Both the position numbers and the translations under genes were made by a program. The notes beneath the pieces are model-generated. The model made no database searches. It saw nothing but the letters and a program-made list of their open reading frames with translations, and had not been told where the DNA came from. From NCBI GenBank assembly GCA_019925095.2, contig CM034415.1:6481001-6545000 (forward strand): 64,000 bases of DNA, written 5' to 3'. This document shows positions 40,147 to 48,520 of this stretch, one piece after another. Each line of letters begins with the position of its first letter. The stretch's first letter is position 1. This stretch comes from Dendrolimus kikuchii. Its lineage: Eukaryota > Arthropoda > Insecta > Lepidoptera > Lasiocampidae.

Positions 40147-41196
40147 ATGGTAAAGGGACATAAATCCGAAGCGGAAAGTAAATTAAGCTTATTTATTCCC
40201 GAACCTGATCAAGCCGCCAGTGACACGGACCTAAAATCCCCAACACTTTCTCCACGTGTGACTAGGAAAACAGCCGCATATATCGCAATGTCCGAGTTAG
40301 ATCTTAACATCCTTTTTAAATTCATTAAACCCTATGATGGCAGACGCGACACTTTAAATTCGTTTATTGTAAATTGCGACAATGCGATAGAACTCGCATC
40401 TGAGGCCCAGAAGTCGATCCTATTCAAGTATATATTAAGCCAGCTTAATGGTAAAGCAGAAACCGCATGCTCAATTAAAGAATTCACATCCTGGGAGCAA
40501 CTCAAGGAATTTTTGAAGACTCAATTTAGTGAGCGTAAACATTATTCTCACCTTTTGACTGAACTCCAAGAAATTAAACAACTTTCTCAAGAGAATGTTA
40601 GTCAATACTCTCTTCGTGTAGAAACGCTTTTATCTCAACTGTTAACCGAAATATCCTTGTCAACTTCAAAAGTTAAAGAGCTCCCTGGCCGCACCGCGGC
40701 CATGGAAGATTTAACCTTACACCACTTTCTAATGGGACTTCATCCTAGAGTCTCCAACATCGTTAGATGCAGAGCACCCAAAACGCTCAATGAAGCTATA
40801 AACCTGGCAGTGTCAGAGGAAAGAATCCAACTGACACTCTATAGACGTCTCCCCTCCGAACAAAAACCTAATCCGAACAGAGCAAGACCGACAAATTTTA
40901 CTCCCACTTCTCAAAGGCCATTCAATAACCCTTCTTCTTCTTTCAACTATAATACTTCACAGAGATCTCCTAACTACCAGCCACAAGGCTCGTCCAGTTC
41001 CTTTTGCAGATACTGCAAAATTCCCGGGCACGATATTTCTTCCTGCAAAAAGCGGGAGTTTAACAACAACAGATATAAATTCTATCAAGATCCTAATAAC
41101 CAAAGCTCATTCCGGCCCCCTCATCGGACAAACTACCTGGAGCAGAATGAAGAGTCCGGACAAGATGAGGTAGACCAACAACCTTTAAACGAATAG
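40147..41196 (+). CDS. gag: Gag of element 3, with CCHC zinc knuckle
   Basis: The ATG at 40147 (MVKGHKSEAESK) is the first in frame, giving 349 codons. Capsid-like region about 50-240: FIKPYDGRRDTLNSFI, KQFSERKHYSHLLTEL-type helices and FLMGLHPRVSNIVRCRAPKTL. A Ser/Asn/Pro-rich linker leads to a CX2CX4HX4C knuckle, CRYCKIPGHDISSC, near residue 286. The stop at 41194-41196 follows the slippery heptamer. A CCHC knuckle is unlike element 2, so the two env-bearing elements are different lineages. Confidence 0.88.
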   Translation: MVKGHKSEAESKLSLFIPEPDQAASDTDLKSPTLSPRVTRKTAAYIAMSELDLNILFKFIKPYDGRRDTLNSFIVNCDNAIELASEAQKSILFKYILSQLNGKAETACSIKEFTSWEQLKEFLKTQFSERKHYSHLLTELQEIKQLSQENVSQYSLRVETLLSQLLTEISLSTSKVKELPGRTAAMEDLTLHHFLMGLHPRVSNIVRCRAPKTLNEAINLAVSEERIQLTLYRRLPSEQKPNPNRARPTNFTPTSQRPFNNPSSSFNYNTSQRSPNYQPQGSSSSFCRYCKIPGHDISSCKKREFNNNRYKFYQDPNNQSSFRPPHRTNYLEQNEESGQDEVDQQPLNE

Positions 41197-44100
41197 ATGT
41201 CTTGCCTCGGTGTCGGGCGAGACGGCTCTCCAGTTTCGACACCGTCATTAAAAGGGACCACACGGGTAACCAGCCCCAAATAAGCGCCCTTCCACTTTCG
41301 AGGGACCACACGGGTAACCAGCCCCAAATAAGCGCCCTCTCACTCCAAAGGGACCACACGGGTAACCAGCCCCAAATAAGCGCCCTCTCACCCCAAAGGG
41401 ACCACACGGGTAACCAGCCCCAAATAAGCGCCCTTCCACTTTCGAGGGACCACACGGGTAACCAGCCCCAAATAAGCGCCCTTCCACTTCCGAGGGACCA
41501 CACGGGTAACCAGCCCCAAATAAGCGCCCTCTCACTCCAAAGGGACCACACGGGTAACCAGCCCCAAATAAGCGCCCTTCCACTTCCGAGGGACCACACG
41601 GGTAACCAGCCCCAAATAAGCGCCCTCTCACTCCAAAGGGACCACACGGGTAACCAGCCCCAAATAAGTGCCCATCCAAAACCTGAAATTTATGAAATTA
41701 TTACTAGTAGGAGGTTCTTACCTTATATAAAAGTCCAGACTCCCGTAAATCCTGAACCCCTAATCTTACTAATCGACTCCGGAGCATCGATCTGTGTACT
41801 GAAAAAGAAATGTATTACCAATCCTATCCAGCTCCTTCCCACATGCCTAAAAGTTAAAGGCATCGATTCTAAAAACCTGCTTAACAGTTCAGGCAGTTTC
41901 GAACTGCAATTGCAGTTCAACCCAAAGTTAAAATTAGTACATACCTTCTATGTTTTCGATAACATCGATTTCCCCTATGACGGAATCATAGGCACAGACT
42001 TATTTATGCGCCATGGTTGCCGCATAAATTATAGTTCCGATAATTTAGAAATAGAAGACGAAACCATTCAACTATCGTTCGACGAACCATCCTATACAAT
42101 TAATCCAAGAACCGAAACAGTAATAGAATGTTCCGTCAAAAATCCTGAACTTAAAGAAGGTGTAATAGTTGATCAACATATCTCCGACTCTTTACTCATC
42201 TCAAATTGCCTTGTTAAAGTGAAAGGAAATAACCGAATAAATCTAACCATACTCAATATATCCGAAAACCCTGTAACTATTAAATCCAATTTATCGCTCA
42301 CCTTGCATCCTATTGATTACACGGAATCCTATCCTTCTAACTCTTATAATAAGTCAACAAATAATTGCATCGGCAGAATCCGAACATTATTTGAGCTCTT
42401 GAAAACATCCCACCTAAACCCTGAAGAAACTGAACACCTTTATGGAATTTGTAGTGAGTATAATGATATTTTCCATCTACCAGATGATATATTAAGTAGT
42501 ACTGATGCAATTCAACATGAAATTAAAACTTCATCATCTGAACCTATTAATGTAAAATCCTATAGATTCCCGGAAATCCATAAAGAAGAAGTAAAGAAAC
42601 AAATCGATAAAATGTTAACTGAAAACATAATTAAACCCTCTAGATCTCCCTGGTCGTCTCCTATTTGGATTGTTCCCAAAAAGGCGGACTCGCTAGGACA
42701 AAAGAAGTGGAGAATAGTTATTGATTACCGCAAACTCAATGACATTACCATCGGGGAAAATTATCCTATTCCCCAAATTACTGAAATCCTTGACCAACTT
42801 GGTCAAAGTAAATATTTTACCACACTAGACCTAGCGTCTGGTTTTCATCAAGTTAAAATCCACCCAGATGACGCGCCCAAGACAGCGTTCAGTGTCCCAC
42901 AAGGACATTTCGAATTCAATAGGATGCCATTCGGTTTGAAGAATGCGCCTGCCACGTTCCAGAGACTTATGAACACAGTCCTATCCGGCCTGCAAGGCAT
43001 CCATTGTTTTGTCTATTTAGACGATATTGTTATCTACTCACATAATCTTACCTCTCATATGGAGAAAATATCCTTCGTTTTCGAAAGATTACGAAATTTC
43101 CGCCTCAGACTACAACCCGAGAAGTGTGAATTTCTACGCAAAGAAGTAGCTTATCTCGGACACATAATCACTGATGACGGCGTTAAGCCAAATCCTGAAA
43201 AGATAAAAACAGTAGTTGAATTCCCTGTCCCCAAATGTCCGAAAGACATCAAGTCCTTTTTAGGTTTAGCCTCATATTATCGTCGCTTTATTCCAGAATT
43301 CTCTCGATTCGCGAAATCTCTAACTACACTCCTCAAAAAGGATGTCCCGTTTGTGTGGACCAACGCCCAACAACTAGCTTTTGAACAATTAAAACAAAAG
43401 CTGGTGACAGCCCCAGTCCTGATATATCCTGATTTCACAAAGCCTTTTATCATGACGTGTGATGCATCCAGCTATGCAATCTCCGCAATCTTATCCCAGG
43501 GCGAAATCGGTAAAGATAGGCCAATCGCCTACGCTTCCAGAACACTCAACAAAGCCGAGTGCAATTATGATGTAACAGAGAAAGAGTGCCTAGCCATTGT
43601 CTTCGGTACAAAAGTATTTCGCCCATACATCTTTGGTCGCCGATTTAAAATACTCACCGATCATAAACCTCTTAATTGGTTATTTAATTGTAAAGATCCA
43701 GGTTCCAGACTGATCCGCTGGCGCCTGAAATTAGAAGAATTTGATTACGAAATACAATATAAGAAAGGGAAACTTAATACTAATGCTGACGCCCTTTCAC
43801 GATACCCTTTACATCCTATTCAAGGAGAGATACCTCCTGCAAATAATACCTCTCCTCCCGAAAACCCACTTCCTCAGAATAATCCTTCTGATTCGAATGC
43901 TCCTAATGAATTGCTCCCCAACGAAACTGCGCTAGAGAATCCTAGTGTCCAAATTAATCCTGAACCATTCGACTTCCCTGGATTATCTGACTTACCAGAG
44001 TTATTTGACTTACCTGACTTATCAGACTTACCTGATCTACCCGACTTCGTAGTCCCAGAAGAAACACCTGCAAATAATCCTAATGTAGTAACAAACCCCG

Positions 44101-45770
44101 AAATACCTGACTTACCTGAAATACCTTACTTACCTGATGATTTTGTCATCCCTGAAGTCGAAGACACTCCTGCCAATCTTGATACCCCAGCACCATCATC
44201 TCCCGAAGAAGTTCCTAGTAACGACGAAACATATAGTAAATTCCTGAAACAAATAAACAATAAGTCACTAGTTTTGAATACAAAAATCGAAGAACATAAT
44301 GAAAACCTTTTAAAAACAAAAATTAAACACATAGTCGTACCTACCTCTATTGATTTAGATGAATCAAATCAGTATGTAGAGGAAATTATCAGTAATCTTC
44401 CAGACTCTGAAGAACTTATCGCGAAGGAAAGAACCTTATATTCATTTATTAAATCGGGAAAAGATAATGTAACTTATTATTTACTCTTCGTAAAAGTTTA
44501 TTATTATGATAATAACAGCTATGAAGACATATTTAAAAGTATCAATAATTTAAAGTTTGAATTACTAAAATGTAACATTATTGAATTTAGTATCACAGAT
44601 TTCCGAAATCCTTTTGATAAACATTCCTTCACTAAAATATATAACATGTTTATGTATCTATTTCACAATACTAATATAAAAATCCATATTTATAAAAACA
44701 CTGTGATTTATCCTACCATGACAGAAATTGCAAAAATCCTTAAAGAAAATCATGATATTCCCATTTCCGGTCACTTAGGAGCCAACCGAATGCTCAGCAG
44801 AATACAAGAAAGATACTACTGGCGAAGCATGCGTAGTGACGTTGAAGACTATGTTCGTAAATGCCAGTTATGTCAAGAAAACAAAGCCCTTCGTAGAATT
44901 AACCGGGCTCCTATGCAGATCACGTCAACATCCACACAACCTTTTGAAAGAGTCTCATTAGACATCGTAGGGCCACTCCCAGAATCCGGACCTGCAAAAT
45001 TAAGGTTCATATTAACCATTCAAGATGACCTTACAAAGTTTTCTTCTGCATACCCAATACGATGTACTACTGCCGAAGAAACAAGCGACTGCCTGCTCCA
45101 CTACATATCTACCTTTGGTATTCCTAAGTTTATCCTCACGGATCAGGGAACAAATTTCACTTCGGATTTGTTCAAAAAAACCTGTGAATTTCTTAAAATA
45201 AAGAATCTATGGAGTACCCCATACCATCCTCAAACTCAAGGTGCCTTAGAGCGAAGCCACTCGACTCTTAAGGAATACCTGAAATCGTATGTCAACGAAG
45301 AGCAAACCGATTGGCCACGTTATGTTTATACGGCTATGCTAGCCTACAATACTGCTGTTCATTCTACAACTCATTTTACACCATATGAGTTGGTATTTGG
45401 TTGCAAACCATCCATCCCCAATTCCATTTACAATGAATCCTCAGGAGCAACATACCCTGATTATGTCCGAATGCTACAAAATAGACTAAGATATTCTCGA
45501 GAGAAAGCCTTGGAGTTCATTAGAAGAACTAAAGAGATTTCCAAAAACTACTACGACAATCACACTCGCCCAGTTAAATATAAAGCCGGCGACTACGTAT
45601 ATTTAAAAAACCATCTTAGGCTACGTAAGGCACTTTCACCTATCTGGAAAGGACCTTACAAAATAATCAGAATAAATGGAAATAATACACTTACTTTACT
45701 CATCAATCGGCGCCATGTCACACACCACTTTGATCAGGTGAAACCCGCTGATGTCCGAGGGATCCTGTAA
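41169..45770 (+). CDS. pol: Pol polyprotein of element 3
   Basis: Open -1 frame overlapping the gag end; about 1,520 codons after the slip. A leader of nine 16-residue repeats precedes the protease (LLIDSGASICVL near 41770). RT: WRIVIDYRKLND, TLDLASGFHQVK, FNRMPFGLKNAP and YLDDIVIY near 43015. RNase H: MTCDASSYAISA, TEKECLAIVFG and TDHKPLNWL. An unusual stretch of about 300 residues follows, acidic and Pro-rich with repeated LPDL/LPE units (43850-44230), then charged sequence. Integrase: HLGANRML and CQLCQENK zinc region, DDE core (SLDIVGPLP, LTDQGTNF, HPQTQGALERSHS), and the GPYKI C-terminal motif. No stops and no missing catalytic residues. Confidence 0.93.
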   Translation, partial: GRPTTFKRIDVLPRCRARRLSSFDTVIKRDHTGNQPQISALPLSRDHTGNQPQISALSLQRDHTGNQPQISALSPQRDHTGNQPQISALPLSRDHTGNQPQISALPLPRDHTGNQPQISALSLQRDHTGNQPQISALPLPRDHTGNQPQISALSLQRDHTGNQPQISAHPKPEIYEIITSRRFLPYIKVQTPVNPEPLILLIDSGASICVLKKKCITNPIQLLPTCLKVKGIDSKNLLNSSGSFELQLQFNPKLKLVHTFYVFDNIDFPYDGIIGTDLFMRHGCRINYSSDNLEIEDETIQLSFDEPSYTINPRTETVIECSVKNPELKEGVIVDQHISDSLLISNCLVKVKGNNRINLTILNISENPVTIKSNLSLTLHPIDYTESYPSNSYNKSTNNCIGRIRTLFELLKTSHLNPEETEHLYGICSEYNDIFHLPDDILSSTDAIQHEIKTSSSEPINVKSYRFPEIHKEEVKKQIDKMLTENIIKPSRSPWSSPIWIVPKKADSLGQKKWRIVIDYRKLNDITIGENYPIPQITEILDQLGQSKYFTTLDLASGFHQVKIHPDDAPKTAFSVPQGHFEFNRMPFGLKNAPATFQRLMNTVLSGLQGIHCFVYLDDIVIYSHNLTSHMEKISFVFERLRNFRLRLQPEKCEFLRKEVAYLGHIITDDGVKPNPEKIKTVVEFPVPKCPKDIKSFLGLASYYRRFIPEFSRFAKSLTTLLKKDVPFVWTNAQQLAFEQLKQKLVTAPVLIYPDFTKPFIMTCDASSYAISAILSQGEIGKDRPIAYASRTLNKAECNYDVTEKECLAIVFGTKVFRPYIFGRRFKILTDHKPLNWLFNCKDPGSRLIRWRLKLEEFDYEIQYKKGKLNTNADALSRYPLHPIQGEIPPANNTSPPENPLPQNNPSDSNAPNELLPNETALENPSVQINPEPFDFPGLSDLPELFDLPDLSDLPDLPDFVVPEETPANNPNVVTNPEIPDLPEIPYLPDDFVIPEVEDTPANLDTPAPSSPEEVPSNDETYSKFLKQINNKSLVLNTKIEEHNENLLKTKIKHIVVPTSIDLDESNQYVEEIISNLPDSEELIAKERTLYSFIKSGKDNVTYYLLFVKVYYYDNNSYEDIFKSINNLKFELLKCNIIEFSITDFRNPFDKHSFTKIYNMFMYLFHNTNIKIHIYKNTVIYPTMTEIAKILKENHDIPISGHLGANRMLSRIQERYYWRSMRSDVEDYVRKCQLCQENKALRRINRAPMQITSTSTQPFERVSLDIVGPLPESGPAKLRFILTIQDDLTKFSSAYPIRCTTAEETSDCLLHYISTFGIPKFILTDQGTNFTSDLFKKTCEFLKIKNLWSTPYHPQTQGALERSHSTLKEYLKSYVNEEQTDWPRYVYTAMLAYNTAVHSTTHFTPYELVFGCKPSIPNSIYNESSGATYPDYVRMLQNRLRYSREKALEFIRRTKEISKNYYDNHTRPVKYKAGDYVYLKNHLRLRKALSPIWKGPYKIIRINGNNTLTLLINRRHVTHHFDQVKPADVRGIL
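41184..41190 (+). promoter_or_regulatory. -1 frameshift site TTTAAAC at the gag end
   Basis: Gag codons are CCT TTA AAC GAA TAG, so T TTA AAC is an exact X XXY YYZ heptamer one codon before the stop. Pol is in the -1 frame and open from 41169. This is the classical strong slippery sequence. Confidence 0.85.
41208..41244 (+). promoter_or_regulatory. Stem-loop downstream of the slippery site
   Basis: CGGTGTCG (41208-41215) pairs perfectly with CGACACCG (41237-41244). An inner GAGA/TCTC pairing (41219-41222 with 41227-41230) can extend the structure. It begins 17 nt after the heptamer, farther than the usual 5-9 nt spacer, so a role as frameshift stimulator is uncertain. Confidence 0.5.
41253..41684 (+). 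repeat. Nine in-frame 48-bp repeats in pol
   Basis: Each unit encodes RDHTGNQPQISALxLx. Variation is confined almost entirely to the last four codons (PLS, SLQ, SPQ, PLP, final HPKP). The period is a multiple of three, so all nine stay in frame and the antisense strand is open too. Lies between the frameshift site and the protease. Confidence 0.95.
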
Positions 45771-45915
45771 CAGAACCACTAATACATTAGAATTAAGAAT
45801 AAATTAAGTGCCTAAAATAGAAAATAAGATTAATTACTTCCGTATATTTATAGTTAATATTTGTAACTACGTTTAGTTTAATTAAGATATATATAAGATA
45901 CTTACCTAGTTATAA
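45771..45915 (+). other. Gap between pol and env
   Basis: AT-rich and non-coding. It precedes a stop (45913-45915) in the env frame and a splice-acceptor-like TTAATTCACAG ending at 45929. Confidence 0.6.
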
Positions 45916-47772
45916 TTATTAATTCACAGTTCAGCTCAAGCTCAAACCGCCGATTTCGTCAAACCACTAACTTCAGCATCTGGAATTTATTATGACTATC
46001 TAGGAAAACTTAGAATTAACAATGTTCAATTAAAAATCGTAATACCAGTAGACATCTCACACTTTGAACCTCACACAGAAAATATCGAAATTGCCCTAAA
46101 AACTACTAGAGAGTTATGTAGTCAGACCCGAATTTTCGAAGTTGATTTGGAATGTCGTAATATGCTAGAACCTTTGACAGCACGATATTCAGATCTGAAA
46201 AGAGACCTCTCATCTATCTCCCATTTAACTGATAACCGAGTCAAACGTAGTGCTTGGATAGGTGGTGTTGGAAGTATAATGAAACACATATTTGGTACCT
46301 TGGACGAAGATGACGCTCTTAAATACGATGAGGCAATAGCATCATTACAAAATAATGAAAAACAAATAATTACATTAATGAAAGAAAACATTTTAGTTAC
46401 TACATCTATAATAACACAATACAACGATACTCTAAACAAGATAAAGAGTAACGAAGAGCATTTGAGCGAAACTATCGACAAACTCTCTTTAAATATTAAG
46501 ACTATTACTGAAACAACAAATGGATTACAAATACTTACCAACATTAACGAGCTCCTAAACACACTCGAAGCATCAATACTTACTTTGTCATTCCAAATGG
46601 AAGACATAATTAACGCCATATTATTTAGTAGCCGAAACATCTTACATCCTGCTATTATCACACCCAATCAACTCTACCGAGAGCTTGCCGATAGTTACCG
46701 TCATCTACATAATGACCTCGAACTGCCTGTAGACTTAAATATAAATAACATGCATGTTATTTTAAGCATTTCAAAATTAATATCCTACTGTTATAATAAT
46801 AAGATCATATTTGTATTACAAATACCACTAGTTAATATAAGAGAATATATTTTATTCCATAATATTGGATTACCCATACCGCACAACCCTAGGCAACCGA
46901 ACTCATTCAGTCTTATCATTCCCGGTACTAAATACATAGCGACGACTATAGACAACACACATTACTGCAGTTTCGACAACCTTGAAAGCTGTATTACGGT
47001 GAGGCCCGACTACTACATTTGCGATATACAAAATGTGTACTCTACAGATGCGAGACCTACTTGCGAAAGTGAACTTTTGGCAAAAGTAGTAAATGAAAAA
47101 CCGGTACAATGTGAAACGAAATTTATAGTAGGGGAATTAGATATCTGGAAGTCTATAAACAATAATAAGTGGATTTATGTACAATCACAACTTAACAAAA
47201 TTTCTATTGATTGTTTAAATTCAAAATTATATGAAACAACTATTATCGGAACAGGTATCATCAACATACCCGAAGACTGTATCGGTTATTGTAAAAGTAC
47301 CACACTCATACCTAAGTATAAAATACTAAATATAACTTCCCCCATAAATCATTTCCCTAATTTTAACCTTATCAACGATACCTGTTGCAATAAAAATAAA
47401 TTAAGCAGTATAATGAATAATGTACAGCCGATAAAACTACAGAATATAGAGTTAGATGACTTTAACATGAAAGGTAAAGAGACTTTAAAATCAATATTAA
47501 AAGATGTAAATTCAATAGAAAGCCCCCATATAATCAGGTACGGAGTACATTATTCCAGCATAACTGTTATTATGTTCATTTTAATGTTACTTTTGTGTAG
47601 TATCACTATATATAAATACTACTGTAAATCTGGCGGCAACCGACCCGCGTTAAATATTACATTCGGCAGATCTAAGACCTCCCCTCAACTTGGCGAAACT
47701 GAAGACCCGCCTATTAATGGAAACAACTTAGAAATGAGCTGTCTTGATGCTCCCATAAGAACTAGGATTTAA
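45916..47772 (+). CDS. env: Envelope glycoprotein, baculovirus F-like (element 3)
   Basis: Frame open from 45916 without an early ATG. TTAATTCACAG at 45919-45929 looks like a 3' splice site, so translation probably begins in a spliced leader exon and this exon encodes nearly all of Env (about 614 codons). Seen in order: an ectodomain start with YYDYLGKLRI, a furin-type RVKR site near 46240, a glycine-containing fusion-peptide-like segment, a heptad-rich region, many Cys residues and N-glycosylation sites, a transmembrane segment near 47560-47620 (ITVIMFILMLLLCSITIY), and a cytoplasmic tail. No stops. It is related in plan, not closely in sequence, to Env of element 2. Confidence 0.88.
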   Translation, partial: LLIHSSAQAQTADFVKPLTSASGIYYDYLGKLRINNVQLKIVIPVDISHFEPHTENIEIALKTTRELCSQTRIFEVDLECRNMLEPLTARYSDLKRDLSSISHLTDNRVKRSAWIGGVGSIMKHIFGTLDEDDALKYDEAIASLQNNEKQIITLMKENILVTTSIITQYNDTLNKIKSNEEHLSETIDKLSLNIKTITETTNGLQILTNINELLNTLEASILTLSFQMEDIINAILFSSRNILHPAIITPNQLYRELADSYRHLHNDLELPVDLNINNMHVILSISKLISYCYNNKIIFVLQIPLVNIREYILFHNIGLPIPHNPRQPNSFSLIIPGTKYIATTIDNTHYCSFDNLESCITVRPDYYICDIQNVYSTDARPTCESELLAKVVNEKPVQCETKFIVGELDIWKSINNNKWIYVQSQLNKISIDCLNSKLYETTIIGTGIINIPEDCIGYCKSTTLIPKYKILNITSPINHFPNFNLINDTCCNKNKLSSIMNNVQPIKLQNIELDDFNMKGKETLKSILKDVNSIESPHIIRYGVHYSSITVIMFILMLLLCSITIYKYYCKSGGNRPALNITFGRSKTSPQLGETEDPPINGNNLEMSCLDAPIRTRI

Positions 47773-47817
47773 TCATATTAGAGACTTTGTTTTAAACACT
47801 ACCCCAAAGTCTCATCT

Positions 47818-47828
47818 AAAGGGGGAGG
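47818..47828 (+). other. Polypurine tract of element 3
   Basis: AAAGGGGGAGG immediately before the TGTTAC of the 3' LTR. Confidence 0.85.
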
Positions 47829-48042
47829 TGTTACATCCCTTACCTGTTTATTATAATGCTGAGACTGCCGAGCTAGCTCAGCAGTCCAAGTACACCTTTT
47901 AGGTTTAGATTCAATCTTAGTCAGTCTTCGTTCTCCTTTCTTTCAATGCGGTTGCCAAGAGATATTTTATTTAAAGTGTATTTCTTTTAGCTATTAAATA
48001 ATTTCTTTTTTTAAAAACGTGTTTCTGAATCTCGTTATAACA
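47829..48042 (+). repeat. 3' LTR of element 3
   Basis: 214 bp, TGTTACATCC to TTATAACA, with short inverted TGTTA/TAACA ends. One mismatch to the 5' LTR. Confidence 0.95.
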
Positions 48043-48520
48043 AGGCGGGGCCGCGATCGAGCCACGCCCAAACGCCCGCCCCACGCGCAAACTGCGCGCA
48101 CTGCGGGCAAAAAATGCCACCGAGTACACCGGCGTTTGTACTCCGACAACCCGCCCAGGTCGCGCCGGAGTCGGATGGTCAACAACCTGGAAGGAGCACC
48201 AGGAGACAACAGAGGTCGGAGTTGGCTGCCAGGCCGGTTGCACCAGCGCAACCGAAACAGCAGCCATCGGAACTGCAACCATTGCCGCAAAGGCAGCCGC
48301 GCAGCAGGACGAGGCGTACCGCCACTCCCGCTGCACCAACCACTACAACAGCAGGAGGGATCGACGCCAGGGACCCGCTGCAGATCATTCTCCAACGTCT
48401 GGACCGTATGGAGAAGTTCTGCGGGGCCCTGACGGAACTGATCTCCACAATCGCCGCCGGGGGAGATCTCAAGGTGGCGGCGATTCGCATCCTGCCCCGA
48501 GTGACAGCTAATCCATAATG
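48043..48520 (+). pseudogene. Jockey ORF1, C-terminal part (copy B)
   Basis: Resumes at the codons for AGPRSSHAQTPAPRANCAHCG of copy A and runs to the shared end RVTANP, with the TAATG stop-start overlap to ORF2 preserved. It contains the last CAHCG motif, a Gln/Arg/Pro-rich region and a helical C-terminal stretch (LQIILQRLDRMEKFCGAL). It is separated from the N-terminal part by the LTR element and a 418-bp loss. Confidence 0.85.

Larger units (their letters stand above)
39182..48042 (+). mobile_element. Errantivirus-like LTR element with envelope gene (element 3), very young
   Basis: About 8.86 kb. LTRs of about 214 bp differ at one base in the 212 aligned. Order: LTR, tRNA-Leu-type primer site, repetitive leader, gag, pol (by -1 frameshift), env, polypurine tract, LTR. 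All three frames are free of internal stops. Insertion into Jockey copy B lacks a clear target duplication because of the flanking deletion. Confidence 0.95.

Noticed and set aside
41248..41679. Long antisense frames across the 48-bp repeats
   Set aside because: The period is a multiple of three, so an open antisense frame is automatic; the sense frame carries the Pol polyprotein.
41253..41684. CRISPR-like regular repeat array
   Set aside because: Units are contiguous 48-bp coding repeats without unique spacers, in a eukaryotic retroelement.
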